From: Alloteropsis semialata | Taxonomy: Eukaryota; Streptophyta; Magnoliopsida; Poales; Poaceae | Assembly (NCBI GenBank): GCA_004135705.1 | Contig: CM014272.1 | Location: 51,056,435-51,120,434 of the forward strand | DNA: 64,000 nt | Direction of reading: 5' to 3' | In this document: piece by piece, positions 42,369-54,977 of the stretch | Layout of the letters: every line of letters begins with the position of its first letter | Position numbering within the stretch: position 1 is the first letter of the stretch | Translations under genes and position numbers: made by a program | The notes under the pieces: generated by a model | Seen by the model: only the letters and a program-made list of their open reading frames with translations | Databases searched by the model: none | Told to the model about the DNA's origin: nothing

Positions 42369-43622
42369 TGTTGACGTCCAAAAAGTTAGACGTTGATTTT
42401 TGAAAATTAACATTGTGGCCTGAAAGATTTGCTTCACTTCAGTGCAGGTCCAAAATCTTGAGGTTTGCGGCGTGCCAGTCAATTTGACCTGAAATTGACA
42501 AGGTAGAATTTAATCAGTAACTCAAAAGGAACTCATCGGTCAAAGCTTTGATTCGTTCCAGCAATCAGATCAACATAAAGAGAACTTCGATGCAAGCATG
42601 AACCATCGGCCTTGAGTTCGATTCGTGATGATATGATATATATTGAAACAAGCCATTGACTATAAAAGCCGAATCGTAAACAGACTAGGTTTAATCATGC
42701 TCTTTAATACACACAAATCTAAAAGCTTAAATAAACTAAGATCAATGTCACTAACAATCGGATCGGACCTAACCGAGACAGCATTGGTAGCAGGGCACCG
42801 ATTTAGCCTATTCACTCCGATAGATCTATATATCTTAAAGAACTTTCTTAAATCTATTCTGCTATGACTTGATAATTGAATCTAAATCAGCTATATATGC
42901 AAGAATATAAATAGATCTATTACAAGATATCTTGAATAAACAAAGTAAATACATCTTTAAACAAATGCAAGCTGATAAGATAAAATCACGAGCCACGATA
43001 AAGGGTGAGCTATCTAAACGAAGAAGGGCAATACGCCTCAATCTAAGGCCTAGAACAACTCGATAAATTGGTGAATTATATAGACAAAGAAGGGCGATAC
43101 GCCTCAATCGAAAGCCTAAAATAATTCGATAGGTGTCGCACTTATAGACAATCCGGAGATCAAGATGATGCAGCCCTGCTTGCTGAAGAACTCGACGAAA
43201 ATGGTTGCTGGCACGAGGGCCAAAAGTTGTATTGTATTGATGGTTGTGTGAACCTTCTTTACAATAGCGCAGGGTTTATATTTATACCCTGGAATCTAAC
43301 TAATCCTTGCCGGATATGACAATATCTCTAATTTATTTAAAGCAAACTAATCTAAACTATCAAAACAATTACAATTGCCGCAAATTCAGGCCCTGGATAA
43401 GCTTCTAAGTGCACGTCCTTGCAGTTGTAAACGCTTCGGCATTTGCACCACCGTGTTTGATCAGGACTCGTAGCAATCGGAATCAACCTCGCTAAAATCG
43501 GAATCGGACACCAACAAATCAAAATCAGATTCGGCTCCATCCTTGCTCCCGCGACTATCGGCTCTCATTAAAAACATCCATATTTCCTTCTTTACTAGCC
43601 GAGTCAAAATTTGGTGTCAACA
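42369..43622 (-). mobile_element. Solo LTR inside the antisense gene
   Basis: 1254 bp, TGTTGACGTCC ... TTGGTGTCAACA on the plus strand, with a minus-strand TATA box (GGTATAAATATAAACC, about 43288-43273). Flanks are CATTT (42364-42368) and CGTTT (43623-43627), a TSD with one change of the CpG-decay type. A pair of diverged repeats with GAAGAAGGGCAATACGCCTC and GAAGGGCGATACGCCTC lies at about 43018-43120. Confidence 0.8.
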
Positions 43623-44117
43623 CGTTTCAACCCTGATCCACCCGGCCCAGCATCACCACCAGCAGCCCTTGGTCAGGGAGTGTCATCATCAATCGACCAA
43701 TCCTCTTCATACTCAGTCTCGACCTCTAGACTAGCTGGGGCTTTTCCTCGTTTGGTGGCATCTACGGGCTCTTTGGGAGGTGAGTTCAGGGGAGGCTGCG
43801 GCAAGCCAGAGGTGTTCTCTGCAACGGGAGGAGGCGCTGAGGCATATCTTGTGCGCAATTCCTACAAACCATGATAACAGGAAGTCAGCAAGTTATTACA
43901 AGAAGTTGGAACAATGTATAAACAAATTCAAGAGATGCAGAGTACTTACAGCAGGTGGTGGACGATTCGCCGAGCACTTGGGTACTCGCGCCGGTATATC
44001 ATTGGCATCCATAAACAGAGTTTGGATGTGGAGGGCCACTTCATCAGTTGTTAGCTCTGTCACGGCAGCCCGGGTTAGATTAGCAGGACCGGTGCACTCA
44101 TAGCCAGTGTGCACCCA

Positions 44118-45555
44118 TGTTGATGCTCGTTAGCAACACCTTTTTAGTGCTAATTAAGTGATGTTTTGGGACCAATTCATATACTAACCCACCACTTGGC
44201 ATTTGAAATAACCCCGTTTTTGCATATGCATGTATTTTTGGAGAATTTTTGTTTACGCAGGTTTTTGAGCTATAAATGAGCACTTTTGGACGAAGACCAA
44301 GGTCATACGTAGCATGGAGGAATATGAAGGCCAAAAACCTAATAAAACTCGGATTTCGTTCGCTCTCATCTGTGGTGAACCGACCTCCAAGAATGTAGAA
44401 GGACAAAGACTTGAAGATAAGGTCGGATAACTTCGGGATCAAGGCAAATTAGGTAGACACTTGGAAAGCTATCAAGACCTAATCTTATCTCGAAGCAACC
44501 GACGTCCAAACACCCATATGCATTGGCACCTAAACTCCTGGAGGATCTAGAAGCTTGCACGCGAAAGATGGGACCGAGGGGCCACAAAAAGGCCCAAGGC
44601 CAGCTGGCCCAGAGGGGCCCATGCTGGCCGGCCTAGGGTGTTTCTGCGCCGTCTCGGCCTCCCCTTCGAGTTAGGGTTTCCTTGGACTATTTATAGCCCC
44701 GACGCCCGGAGGCACGCACATCCATCCACCAGAACTCGGCGAAACCTAGGGCATGCACCAAAAGACGACGGCCGCCGCAAGTCCTCAAAGTTGTCTAGGG
44801 ATGGCTTAGGCCAACCCTAGCCACCACGGCCTCCCTGTGTGGTTGTGCCATGGCGGAGTTCATGAGCAAGTTGGAGTCATCAATGGTATGTATTCGGTGG
44901 TGATGATCCAAACACATCTATTATATGAGTAATGTTCTTCATGTCATCCGATCTCTTAGCGACTCAATAACTCCTTCTATGCTTTCTACCTATCATGAAT
45001 ATGATTGTTCCTTAGTCTAATCCATGGTTAGACTATATAGCATGCTTTATGTAATCATGGTGATTAGATCTAGTATGTCGACCCTTCATGATATCTAGAC
45101 ACGTTCACTTGTGGACGTGCCCTTGTAACTAACCACGCCGATAGGGAGCATCGTGATAGGGTGTGATCCCGTGTAAGGTGGCGTTCTCGGGAGGTTGACC
45201 GGAGGTAAGAGTTTAAAGATGGCTTTGGATGAGATGCATGATGTGTTTACTCTTATTTGCTAGAACTACAACTAGAAGATGATAGGCCAGTTTATCCTTT
45301 GGCTGCCCTTTGCCTTTGCCTATGTTTATGGATGAGATCAAACCTACACTTCACTCACATCTTATAGTAGGTTTTACCCTTTATATGCAATCAATGCTTC
45401 ATGCTAGGATAGATCCGTTAGATTAGATGGGGAACCCTAGTAAGTTCATTGTTGATCCACAGATTGATAAACCTTGGATGGAATACTCTAAGGAAAAAGC
45501 TACGATGATCCGTGCGTTTGCGGTTCACAATTGGCGCGTCTATGGACCGTCAACA
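44118..45555 (+). repeat. 5' LTR of the 8.9-kb element
   Basis: TGTTGATGCTCGTTAGC ... GACCGTCAACA, with TATA-like CTATTTATAG at about 44687-44696. The Lys-rich and Arg-rich open stretches inside are accidental. Confidence 0.9.
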
Positions 45556-48500
45556 AGTTTTTCTGGCGCCGTTACCGGGGATGGGCAACACGAACCCTAG
45601 GGTGATCTATCTAATATTTCGGACTAACCCTAATTTTTATTATTGCATATACCCTTGTTTTCTTGTTTGTGTCCTTGAAAATAGGTGGAAATCTAGACAC
45701 TAAGCTTGGGCTTCAACAAGTCCAAACTCGCTCCTACAAGTTGATGGCTATGTGAAGATTCACTCTTTAGTGGTAGGTGCTAACTTTTGTTAGTGGCCCA
45801 ACATCCGCTATCGAGTCCACACCCAAAGAAATCGATGGTAAACAAGGTATGCCGCTGTGTCAATTGAAGTTTTAAGACTAATGTTTCTTGTAGATTTGTT
45901 TGTCCAAGCTATAAGAGATGAATCATGCCTCGACGAAGTCGTGAGATCTGATCATCAACATCTTTGGAAGGTTGCTGTTGAGACCAGTTTTTTGCCCATG
46001 ATCAGAGAGGTACCATGGAGAGAAATTAGAAAATATGAAGCTCCATCAAATCTTTTTTCCAACACATCAAGAATTGTAAATTTTGGAATCGGTGCGAGGA
46101 GTTATGGTAAAATTTTTCAACACTACGCGTTCTGAAATGGCTCTGGACAGAATATAGTGCCGGAGTAAAATAAGCATAATTCTTTCATCTGGAGTCCGTT
46201 TGGAGTGAATGAGCACTTGTTGTAAAGGGAATTTGATGCACATTGCAATGGAGTAGAAGTTTGGTACATGTTCTATACTGGGTGAAGAGGAATTTAATAA
46301 AAATAGGCAGCAGCAAACAATGGAGAAGGTGATGATGATGTCAAGGGAAGATTGGAGGGCCTTGAGCACAAAAGATGATGATTTGAAGTTGATCAAGACT
46401 GGAGGCAACAAGATTAGAAGCACCATGACACCACCAATCTTCTCCAGTAGGATGCTCAAGAAGCTTCTAATTGAGTGATGCTACCAACGAAGGAAACCGC
46501 TCAAATCATCGACATAAAGAGCAAGAGTCCCATACAATCCCGGCACCTTGGGTAAAGCAAGAACTATGGAGAAGACACATAATTGAAACCATGCTACTCG
46601 CTGGTGAATCGATGGTGATACCTTGAAGCCTAAGGATGCACAACACGATGCTCTAAAGACTACGAGATCAAGATCATCAATATCTCAGGATCAATTTACA
46701 CGAAAGTACAGTTCACATCAAAATTCTGCACAACCTCTGAAGAAAATAATAGAATTTTTTTAGATATTTAAAAGCCCTATGAAGTTCTGGTTTCAACGAA
46801 ACAAGAATCAAGTCAATCGGAAATTCCTACAAGTGGTTATGATCAAAACATCGAGGGTTGTGCATTCTGAAATTTTCTGGGCAGCACACAGCGCTAAAGT
46901 AAAATGGGCATAACTCTCTCGTTTGAACTCCGTTTAAGATGAATGATCACTCATTGGAAAGGTAATTTCATAAAATTTTCAATAGATCTATACTTTGGTA
47001 TATGTTCTGTTCCAGACAAAGGGAAAATCCATGAAGAAGAGGCAGGAGCAACATGATGAGAACAAGGTAGAGGAGATAATGATGACAACGATGAAGAGGA
47101 GCTTGGGCAATGCTTTCATCAAGAGTACATGATCAAATTCAGAAGCTTAGAACAAAATAAAGATCCTCAAGAACATTGGCATAGAAGACACAATAAGGCG
47201 ATTTTTGATACATGTAGATGTTTTGAGCAAACCACGACGAATTACACCAGACAACATCAAGCTGCATGGATACTTTGGATTCTCTCACAAAGGACCATGG
47301 CTTCACAATAACGAGAAGGTACGTGAGAAAGTCTAGCTCTATGACTTTAAATGAAGTGCTTTGTGTGAGGCAACCCGATCTTTTTTATCTATATAAGATG
47401 ACGGTCTATATTGTGCTCTTTAATCGAAACATCAAATAACATTGTACCATTGCTCTAATAAATGCCACAACTTCTTGCTGCATGATCTAAATGTTATTGA
47501 GAGAGCACTTTGTTATTTAATCTTGGAAAACTTGTAGACCCTTTTGTGTGCCTATTGCTTGTAGTGTTAGAGTCTTTTTCTTTTGAGTCTTTATAGAAAG
47601 AAATACGAGGTATGACACCACCCTTTGATTCTAAACTTGTGGCTAGTTAATCTAGGCTAACTTTTGTTTTGTTTTTAGACCACCACATCATGTCATTTTG
47701 TTCATCCACCTCATGTTGCACTTCATGCCTTGTTGATCTCACCCTTGCATTGCATTACATATTTTGTTTTGATCTAACCTTTTGTTAAACCCACCTAAGC
47801 CTTCCTATCACCCCGTCAAAAATCGGAGCCAACAAGGGTAGGATTGACTTGTGTTGATTTGCTTGCCGTCGCCATTCGGATTAGCCAAGTCTATCTCTAT
47901 TCCTTGTCCTAACTGAAAACTTTGACTAGCCTCCCTACGAGATCCTAATCCCTTAGAAAAACCTCTCATACCTATAGCCAGCGTAAAACCATAGGTTTTG
48001 TTTTCCACCCAATGAAACAACCTTTGTTTTTCTTTTTGTTTTCAACCACCTTAGGTAGATTTTCTAAACTTGACTTCTCTCTTCAAAATTCTTGTTTTAA
48101 GCCAAAATATAGGATACCCATGACCCTTCCCTTAAACCTTGTTAGCTTGGTTGATTTGTTCTTTTGATGAATGATTTTCTTGTTGACAATGCTTCACTTC
48201 TTATGAAGTGGTTGGCCAAGCTTTGTCGCTCTAAGCAATTACTTTTTGAATGAATTGATTGCAGAACAACATTGAAAGACCTTTCAAACCTTGCTAACCC
48301 TTGTTTTTGCTAACTCTTTGCATTTGCATTTTGCATCCATTCCATCGTTCCATCATGCATTTGTTAGCTTGGCTCTCTCACAAAACTTCATGATGAATGC
48401 TTTCATACCCATGATAATGCTTTACGTATGGCATTTTTCATTTACAATCTTGTGTAAACATGGTGTTTAGGCATGATCGCGGACCATCATCATTTATTTT

Positions 48501-51500
48501 TGAGAGCCTTGTTAGCATTTATATTGTATTGGTTGGTTTATAAGCTTTGCAATGCACTTCATTTTTCTTGCGCTATAAGGAATTATTGACCTTGGGATAG
48601 ACATGTGTTTTGACCTTGGTTAACAAATCTTTATGGCTATGGAGAGATTCGGCAACCTAGTTGTAAACATTGTGTTTAAAACTAGGTGTAAACATTGTCT
48701 TTGTTTAAATGCTTTCCTCTCATTTGCATACTCACTTTACATCCACTCAACACCCACACTTTCGTTAGCATGATTAGGTTTTCTAAACTTTTTCGAGCTT
48801 GAATTCTTCGGCTTTAACATGGTGTTTAATCCAAGAATTTTGGCAACATAGTAGTAAACATGGTGTTTAAAACTTTGTTCGATCTCTATCAAGTTTGGTC
48901 CCCGCCTTTCATGTTACTAACTTCATGCATTCACTTTGCACACACGCACACCCATTAGGTTTTTATTTTTCTCTTTTTTTAGGTTAATTATGCCACAAGT
49001 TAAGGTCTTAGGGATGTCGTTGGTTGTTGGCATTTGCTTATACTCCCGAACATCACCCTGGGAGTAGTTTATGCGTCTCAATTATTTTGCAGGCATGACA
49101 AAGGAATCCCATGAATTCATGATCAAAGTTGCAACCAAGATTGTTAACATCTCCGAAGATTGAAAGGGACGCTGCTGTTTTCATCAAAAATTTGCATATG
49201 TTCAGAGATTTACAAGGAAAAAAGTTAATATTCAGAGGCTCCATCAAATTCTCGTTCCAACGCATCTAAGATCAATGAATTTGAAGACCCATACAAGGAG
49301 ATACGGCAAAAACATTGGGCGCTGCGCGTTCTGAAATCAGCTCGGGACAGATTGCAGTGCTGGACTAAAAAGGGCATAACTCTTTTGTTCGGAATCCATT
49401 TTGGGCAAATGATGACTTGTTGGAAAGAGAAATTTGTGCACTTTGCAATGGAGCAAAGATTCAGTACATGTTCTGTTCTAAAATTAGAGGAAAAATTCGT
49501 GAAATATGGGGCAGCAACGAAGACAACATGCAAGGAGGTGATAACGGTACGAGGAATGATTGGGACCAAGGCTTAGTGACAATGGGAAGGGGTTGAAAGA
49601 AAATTAAGGCAACAAAGCTGAAGAAGCATAAAGATAATCTCCAAACACGTGATGGAAGGACTTCAAGAATCACATGACGGTTCACCATCTTTTTTCACGC
49701 TTAGCAACATGCTAAGCATGGGGGAGGACTTGTTGGACAAAAAGGAAAAGGCCATATGGAGTACAATGATCGTGTTCACCACAAGATGCTCATTACTCTT
49801 CTTCCATGCTAAGCACAATGTTTAAGCATGGGGGAAGCCACGCTACACTTCATTGCAAGCATCGAAAAGGACGGTAACTCTTCCTCAACCTTCTCTTTGT
49901 TCATCTACTTCTTAATGCTTATATATATGTATGCCATCGACCATAGGTTATAAACCTTTGTACATCTCTCTTTTTAATAACATGGCTACTAGGAGCACAA
50001 CTTAGTTTTGTTTTTATTTTCAATAAATGATCATCATCACTTTGTGCTCACCACGATGCAATATTTTGAATGCCTTTGCTTATGGAAAAGTGATGAAAGT
50101 TGCCGCCTTGTTTTACCTACATGATGTTGCATATGACTTGACCATTTGCTCTCTATTAAATGATCTTAAATTGATTAAATACTAGCTCTTTTATTTGTGG
50201 AGGTTAAATGACTAAATTCTAGGCCCACATATTCCTTATGTTGCTCTTTTATTTAAGCTTACCGATAACCTTATGCCTTGTATTGTTTTATTTAAAAATT
50301 TGATTCTTATGCTATCTACATTCGTGAATCTCTTGCAAAGTTCTACCTATCAATGCCTTTACATATACATGATCTTTCATGATGAAACCTTTAGAATTGC
50401 AAACTTATATTTTGATGACTTAGATTAAGATTGATTTCTATGGTTCGAGACTAAGAAGCTGGCCATTCCATTTTTGCGTACCTTCCTTTTGCTAGCCTTT
50501 CTATCCATGCATTGTGAGTTTCTACACCGGAAACTTCACAAACCTCGTTGGATATCCACCCAAAAACCCATATATCTTTTTTGTGATTACCTCCTTGACC
50601 ACAACCTACAATTGATTATGGATCATTATCTCGAGGAAAATATAGAAGAATGAAGAGCCCAATTTAGAGAACATCAATTTGGGAGGCATCGAAGAAACTC
50701 CCTAAAGATTCAAATGATTTTCCCGAAGGTCAAGATGGATTTTGTGCACTTACTTCAGCAATTATCGATCCTCACTTCTATGCTCGAGGACGAGCAATCG
50801 TTTGAGCATGGGGGAGGATGCTGAGTAAGTACTATGTTGCAAAAAGTTCTTAGGAGCAAAAAGAAAGAAAAATGTGGGAAAAGAAAGAAAAGAAGCAAAG
50901 ATGAAAGAAAAATGAAAGAAAAAAAAGAGAAATAATGTTCCTTAGTTCTTTTAGCTTCATCAAATTCCAAATGCTTTGAAGACAATTTCCATACTCAATT
51001 TTCCAACCATGTGCAATCCGATAACAAGGACTTCATTTGTGCCTCGGGATCATCCACTTGCCATTTGCACATGTCCACCTATCTAAATGTGTGTGTTCCA
51101 TCCCTCTCTCTTTCCAACATTTATTCTCCATAGCCTTTTTGACTAGTCTCGGTAATTCCAATAGATCTCTCTCTTAGTTTGATAATATTTGAGATATAAT
51201 GTTTGCTAGGATTGTTTTTACCTACCAAGCTCCAAAGCCTTCCACTTTCATATATGAGTAGAATAGGTTGAAAATAATCTAGTATAGGCTTGAGCGACTT
51301 GATGAGATGAGTGTTTCCATGAGCTTTTGCAAGACAATCTCACTTATGTTGGATATGCATCTTTTTGAAAACTCTTCACGATGGAACAAGGTAAAGGTCT
51401 AAAGTTCGCTTAAGTTCAAGAGCATTGCATTTATTATTGTGGCTTGTTCTTTATTGCTAGTCTATCTTCCATAATGAAAAGTAGCCGTCACAACTTGAAC

Positions 51501-51643
51501 TTTAAATGCTAAACACTTGAGAGCAATGTGTCTTGTTGTGTACCACTAAGTATAGGGAAGACATTGAAGGGCAACGCTGATTTCCTTGTTAAGCAAAGAT
51601 CTTGGACTTACTCGAGGACGAGCAAGGTTTAAGCATGGGGGAT
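45556..51643 (+). other. Interior of the 8.9-kb element: no coding capacity
   Basis: It contains the PBS (about 45564-45581) and three dispersed, diverged copies of a block of roughly 140 bp (about 46128-46275, 46868-47010 and 49328-49480), each with TTCTGAAAT..., GCATAA(C/T)TC and TACATGTTCT or TATATGTTCT. Four copies of an AAGCATGGGGGA-like motif are at 49714, 49824, 50804 and 51631. 47500-49000 is T-rich sequence with repeated 'AAACATGGTGTTT'-like words and no gene. Confidence 0.75.
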
Positions 51644-53057
51644 TGTTGACGCTCATTAGCGACACCTTTTTAGTGCTAATTAAGTGGTGTTTTGGGACCA
51701 ATTCATATACTAACCCACCACTTGGCACTTGAAATAACCCCGTTTTTGCATATGCATGTATTTTTAGAGGATTTTGGTTTACGCAGGTTTTTGAGCTATA
51801 AATGAGCACTTTTGGACGAAGACCAAGGTCATGCGTAGCATGGAGGAATATGAATGCCAAAAACCTAATAAAACTCGGATTTCGTTCGCTCTCATCTGTG
51901 GTGAACCAACCTCCAAGAATGTGGAAGGGCAAAGACTTGAAGATAAGGTCGGATGACTTCGGGATCAAGGCAAATCAGGCAGACATTTGGAAAGCTATCA
52001 AGACCCAATCTTATCCCGAAGCAACCGACGTCCAAACACCCACATGCATTGGCACCTGAACTCCTGGAGGATCTAGAAGCTTGCACGCGTAAGATGGGAC
52101 CGAGGGGCCACAAAAGGACCGGCCGGCCTGCCTAAGGTGTTTCTGCGCCGCCTCGGCCTCCCCTTCGAGCTAGGGTTTCCTCGGACTATTTATAGCCCCG
52201 ACGCCCGGAGGCACGCACAACCATCCACCAGAACTCGACAAAACCTAGGGCATACACCAAAAGGAGACGACGACCACCGCAAGTCCTCGAAGTTGTCTAG
52301 GGATGGCTTAGGCCAACCCTAGCCGCCATGGCCTCCCTGCGTGGTTGTGCCATGGCGGAGTTCATGAGCAAGTTGGAGTCATCAATGGTATGTATTCGGT
52401 GGTGATGATCCAAACACATCTATTATATGAGTAATGTTCTTCATGTCATCTGATCTCTTAGCGACTCAATAACTCCTTCTATGCTTTCTACCTATCATGA
52501 ATATGATTGTTCCTTAGTCTAATCCATGGTTAGACTATTTAGCATGCTTTATGTAATCGTGGCGATTAGATCTAGTATGTCGACCCTTCATGATATCTAG
52601 ACACGTTCACTTGTGTATGTGCCCTTGTAACTAACCACGCCGATAGGGAGCATCGTGACAGGGTGTGATCCCGTGTAAGGTGGCGTTCTCAGGAGGTTGA
52701 CCGAAGGTCAGAGTTTAAAGATGGCTTTGGATGAGATGGATGATGTGTTTACTCTTATTTGCTAGAACTACAACTAGAAGATGATAGGCTTGTTTATCCT
52801 TTGGTTGCTCTTTACCTTTGCCTATGTTTATGGATGAGATCAAACCTACACTTCACTCACATCTTATAGTAGGTTTTACCCTTTATATGCAATCAACGCT
52901 TCATGCTAGGATAGATCCGTTAGATTAGATGAGGAACCCTAGTAAGTTTATTGTCGATCCATGGATTGATAAACCTTGGATGGAATACTCTAAGGGAAAA
53001 GCTACGATAATCCATGCGCTTGCGGTTCACAATTGGCGCATCTATGAACCGTCAACA
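51644..53057 (+). repeat. 3' LTR of the 8.9-kb element
   Basis: TGTTGACGCTCATTAGCG ... GAACCGTCAACA, aligned end to end with 44118-45555 with scattered differences and small indels, including loss of about 20 bp near 52120. Confidence 0.9.
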
Positions 53058-54545
53058 ACCCACTTTTGGCAGCGTTGTACGCGATGACGAATGAAGGAAC
53101 TGGCGATCCCAATACCGGTCAGGCCTTGTTCTTCAGCTTGGCAGTCATTTTCAACAACTCGACGAATCCATTTAGATCATTTTCGCCTAAAGCCTCATTC
53201 CAGTTTTCCTGAGGGCGGGGAAGATGGCCTGAATGCTTGGCCAACTTAGGTGGCTGATTCTCCACATAGAGCCACTTGTCATGCCAGTCTTTTTTGGAGT
53301 CATTGACTTTGAAATCGAAGTATTCTTTCTTCATACCCTGGCGAAGTTGGATTCTGGCCCCGACTATGGCCTTTCCCTTGTTGGGTTTCACCCAATAAAG
53401 ATAGAGGAAGAGACTGAAATGCGAGTCAATTCCCAAGAAGGCTTCACAGAGATGAATGAATATAGAGATCTAAAGAATGGAATTGGGGTTCAAATAAACA
53501 AACTCCAATCCATAGAACCCAAGAAGCCCTCGGAACAAATCATGGGTGGGAGTTGAAAAACTGCATTCATAAAAGGAGGCGAAAACAACGATTTCATCGA
53601 TTTCTTCAAAAGGCTAGGTTTTTTCTGCATCAGTTCTCCAAAATGCGATACCTTTCTCCAGGAGGTAGCCTTGGTCCACCAGATGTTGAATCATTTCTCC
53701 TATGGCTTTGGATGGCTTCCACACCAATGCCTGGGCGTGTGCATTCTTGAAGACCGGCATATCAATGATTGGGATCTTGGAGCTCTTCTTGCTCGCTGTG
53801 GCTTTCTTCACCATCTTGTCAATCGGGATCTTCATGTGCAAGCGCGGATCGCCAAGCGTGGCTATTGGGAGGGCGTGCGGGCATGCAGATTTGATTTTTG
53901 GAGAATGGAAGATAGAAGCAGATGAGGATGTGAAGCGGTTCCCCTCGGTTATATTAGCAAAGGGGTAAATCGAAGCGTATTTTGCTAAATACGTTTTCAC
54001 AGTAAATAGATAGTTACATGCTCGTGGTTTATTCCAAACACGTAACTGTGAGATATTTCCAAAGGGTGAGTTACTTTTTGGGTGGAGACATTGCCACACT
54101 CGGGGGCTCTCGCTGGATGGGATAATTTTTCCGGAATCAAAGAATATTTATTTCCTCAAAGTCTTTAAGCTTATGGCAATAAAGCTTTAAGTTTGGGGGC
54201 TAAGGGGAAAATAGTATATTTCTTTTGGAAAGTTTTTTAATTAAAGACCCTAGAATTGTTTTTTATCCTTAAAAACATTTCTAGGCACCGGGGCTGACCC
54301 ATAATGGGTCCATCTTTTTACAAAAGTTGGACACCGTCATATTAAATTGGGAAGTTTTTCCATCATCTTTGATTAAATATCAAAGACCGGGGGCTGTTTG
54401 CAAAAGTAAACAACAGGGAGCACATCATGTTCACTACTGAAGGTTTTCAACAAAGGCGCAATATGGCAAGGAAACAACTCGGTTGATGCTTAATTTGTTG
54501 GAAAACAACTTGGCAGATGTGAAGGCATGAAGACGCTCGGGGGAT

Positions 54546-54977
54546 TGATGGACCAAGATCCATAGGAGTCCTTATGGGATGTAGGCCCATAAGGAAATTG
54601 GGCCGACAACTCTGACAGATACAAGGAAGAGACGTACAGGTTAAGAAAACTAGTCGGCTACTAGAAAACAATCCGGCCTACTCCTGTTAGGACTCTATAT
54701 TTAGTATCCGACTAGGAATCTATATTATTTGACTTGTAGACCTTGTCTCCTGAGTATATAAAGTGAGGCAGGGATCCCTTGTAAAATCATAACCAACAAT
54801 ACAAAGCGATCCACCTCCTATAGGACGTAGGGTATTACGCTCTCCATTGAGGTGGCCTGAACCTGTCTAAATCATCTCGTGTTCACCATCATGCTTCTGG
54901 TTCCGGCGAGGCCCTTGCGAACAACTCGACTACCTTGGGACCCCCCACGGTAGGCTAGCTGGTATAAAAAACCGACA
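54546..54977 (+). repeat. 3' LTR of the Tat-type Gypsy
   Basis: It follows a polypurine tract (CGCTCGGGGGAT) and runs TGATGGACCAAG ... AAAAACCGACA. It contains a TATA box (AGTATATAAAGTG, about 54753-54765). GGGGGCT-rich words upstream (54100-54400) are typical of this 3' region. Confidence 0.75.

Larger units (their letters stand above)
44118..53057 (+). mobile_element. 8.9-kb non-autonomous LTR element (LARD-like, Athila-type PBS)
   Basis: LTRs 44118-45555 (1438 bp) and 51644-53057 (1414 bp) are flanked by a perfect TSD, ACCCA (44113-44117 and 53058-53062). The PBS TGGCGCCGTTACCGGGGA follows the 5' LTR; the polypurine tract AAGCATGGGGGAT precedes the 3' LTR. The 6.1-kb interior shows no gag, protease, RT or integrase on either strand, so movement must have depended on another element. 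It splits the Tat antisense gene, whose reading continues exactly on both sides. Confidence 0.9.
40524..54099 (-). pseudogene. Antisense gene of the Tat element (plant 'putative gypsy-type transposon' protein), split by two insertions
   Basis: Pieces lie on the minus strand in order. N-terminal part (about 53875-53058): WKPSKAIGEMIQHLVDQGYL, LEKGIAFWRTD, then DLFRGLLGFYGLEFVYLNPN, IFIHLCEAFLGID, RIQLRQGMKKEYFDFKVNDS, WHDKWLYVENQPP, with in-frame stops. Across the 44118-53057 element it resumes VHTGYECTGPANLTRAAVTE (44117-43952, donor GTAAGT), then ELRTRYASAPPPVAENTSG (about 43861-43673). Across the 42369-43622 solo LTR it resumes KCPSTEELQSPFVAKKRQ. It ends in PPLVNHLREAPGQVCSYCQR, IAQSYTRQVLGIVRSWWPAQ (40800-40640). 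Grass Tat elements often carry such an antisense frame (family knowledge); its function is unknown. Confidence 0.75.
36945..54977 (+). mobile_element. 5'-truncated Tat-lineage Gypsy element with an antisense gene
   Basis: Plus strand: RT, RNase H with the extra archaeal-type RNase H-like region, and integrase (36950-40100), then about 4.7 kb of element-own sequence containing a minus-strand gene, then the 3' LTR (54546-54977). The Tat lineage is inferred from the RT sequence, the position of RNase H, and an antisense reading frame between pol and the 3' LTR. LTR, PBS, gag and protease are missing at the left, where it abuts Copia. A solo LTR and an 8.9-kb element are inserted within it. Confidence 0.82.
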
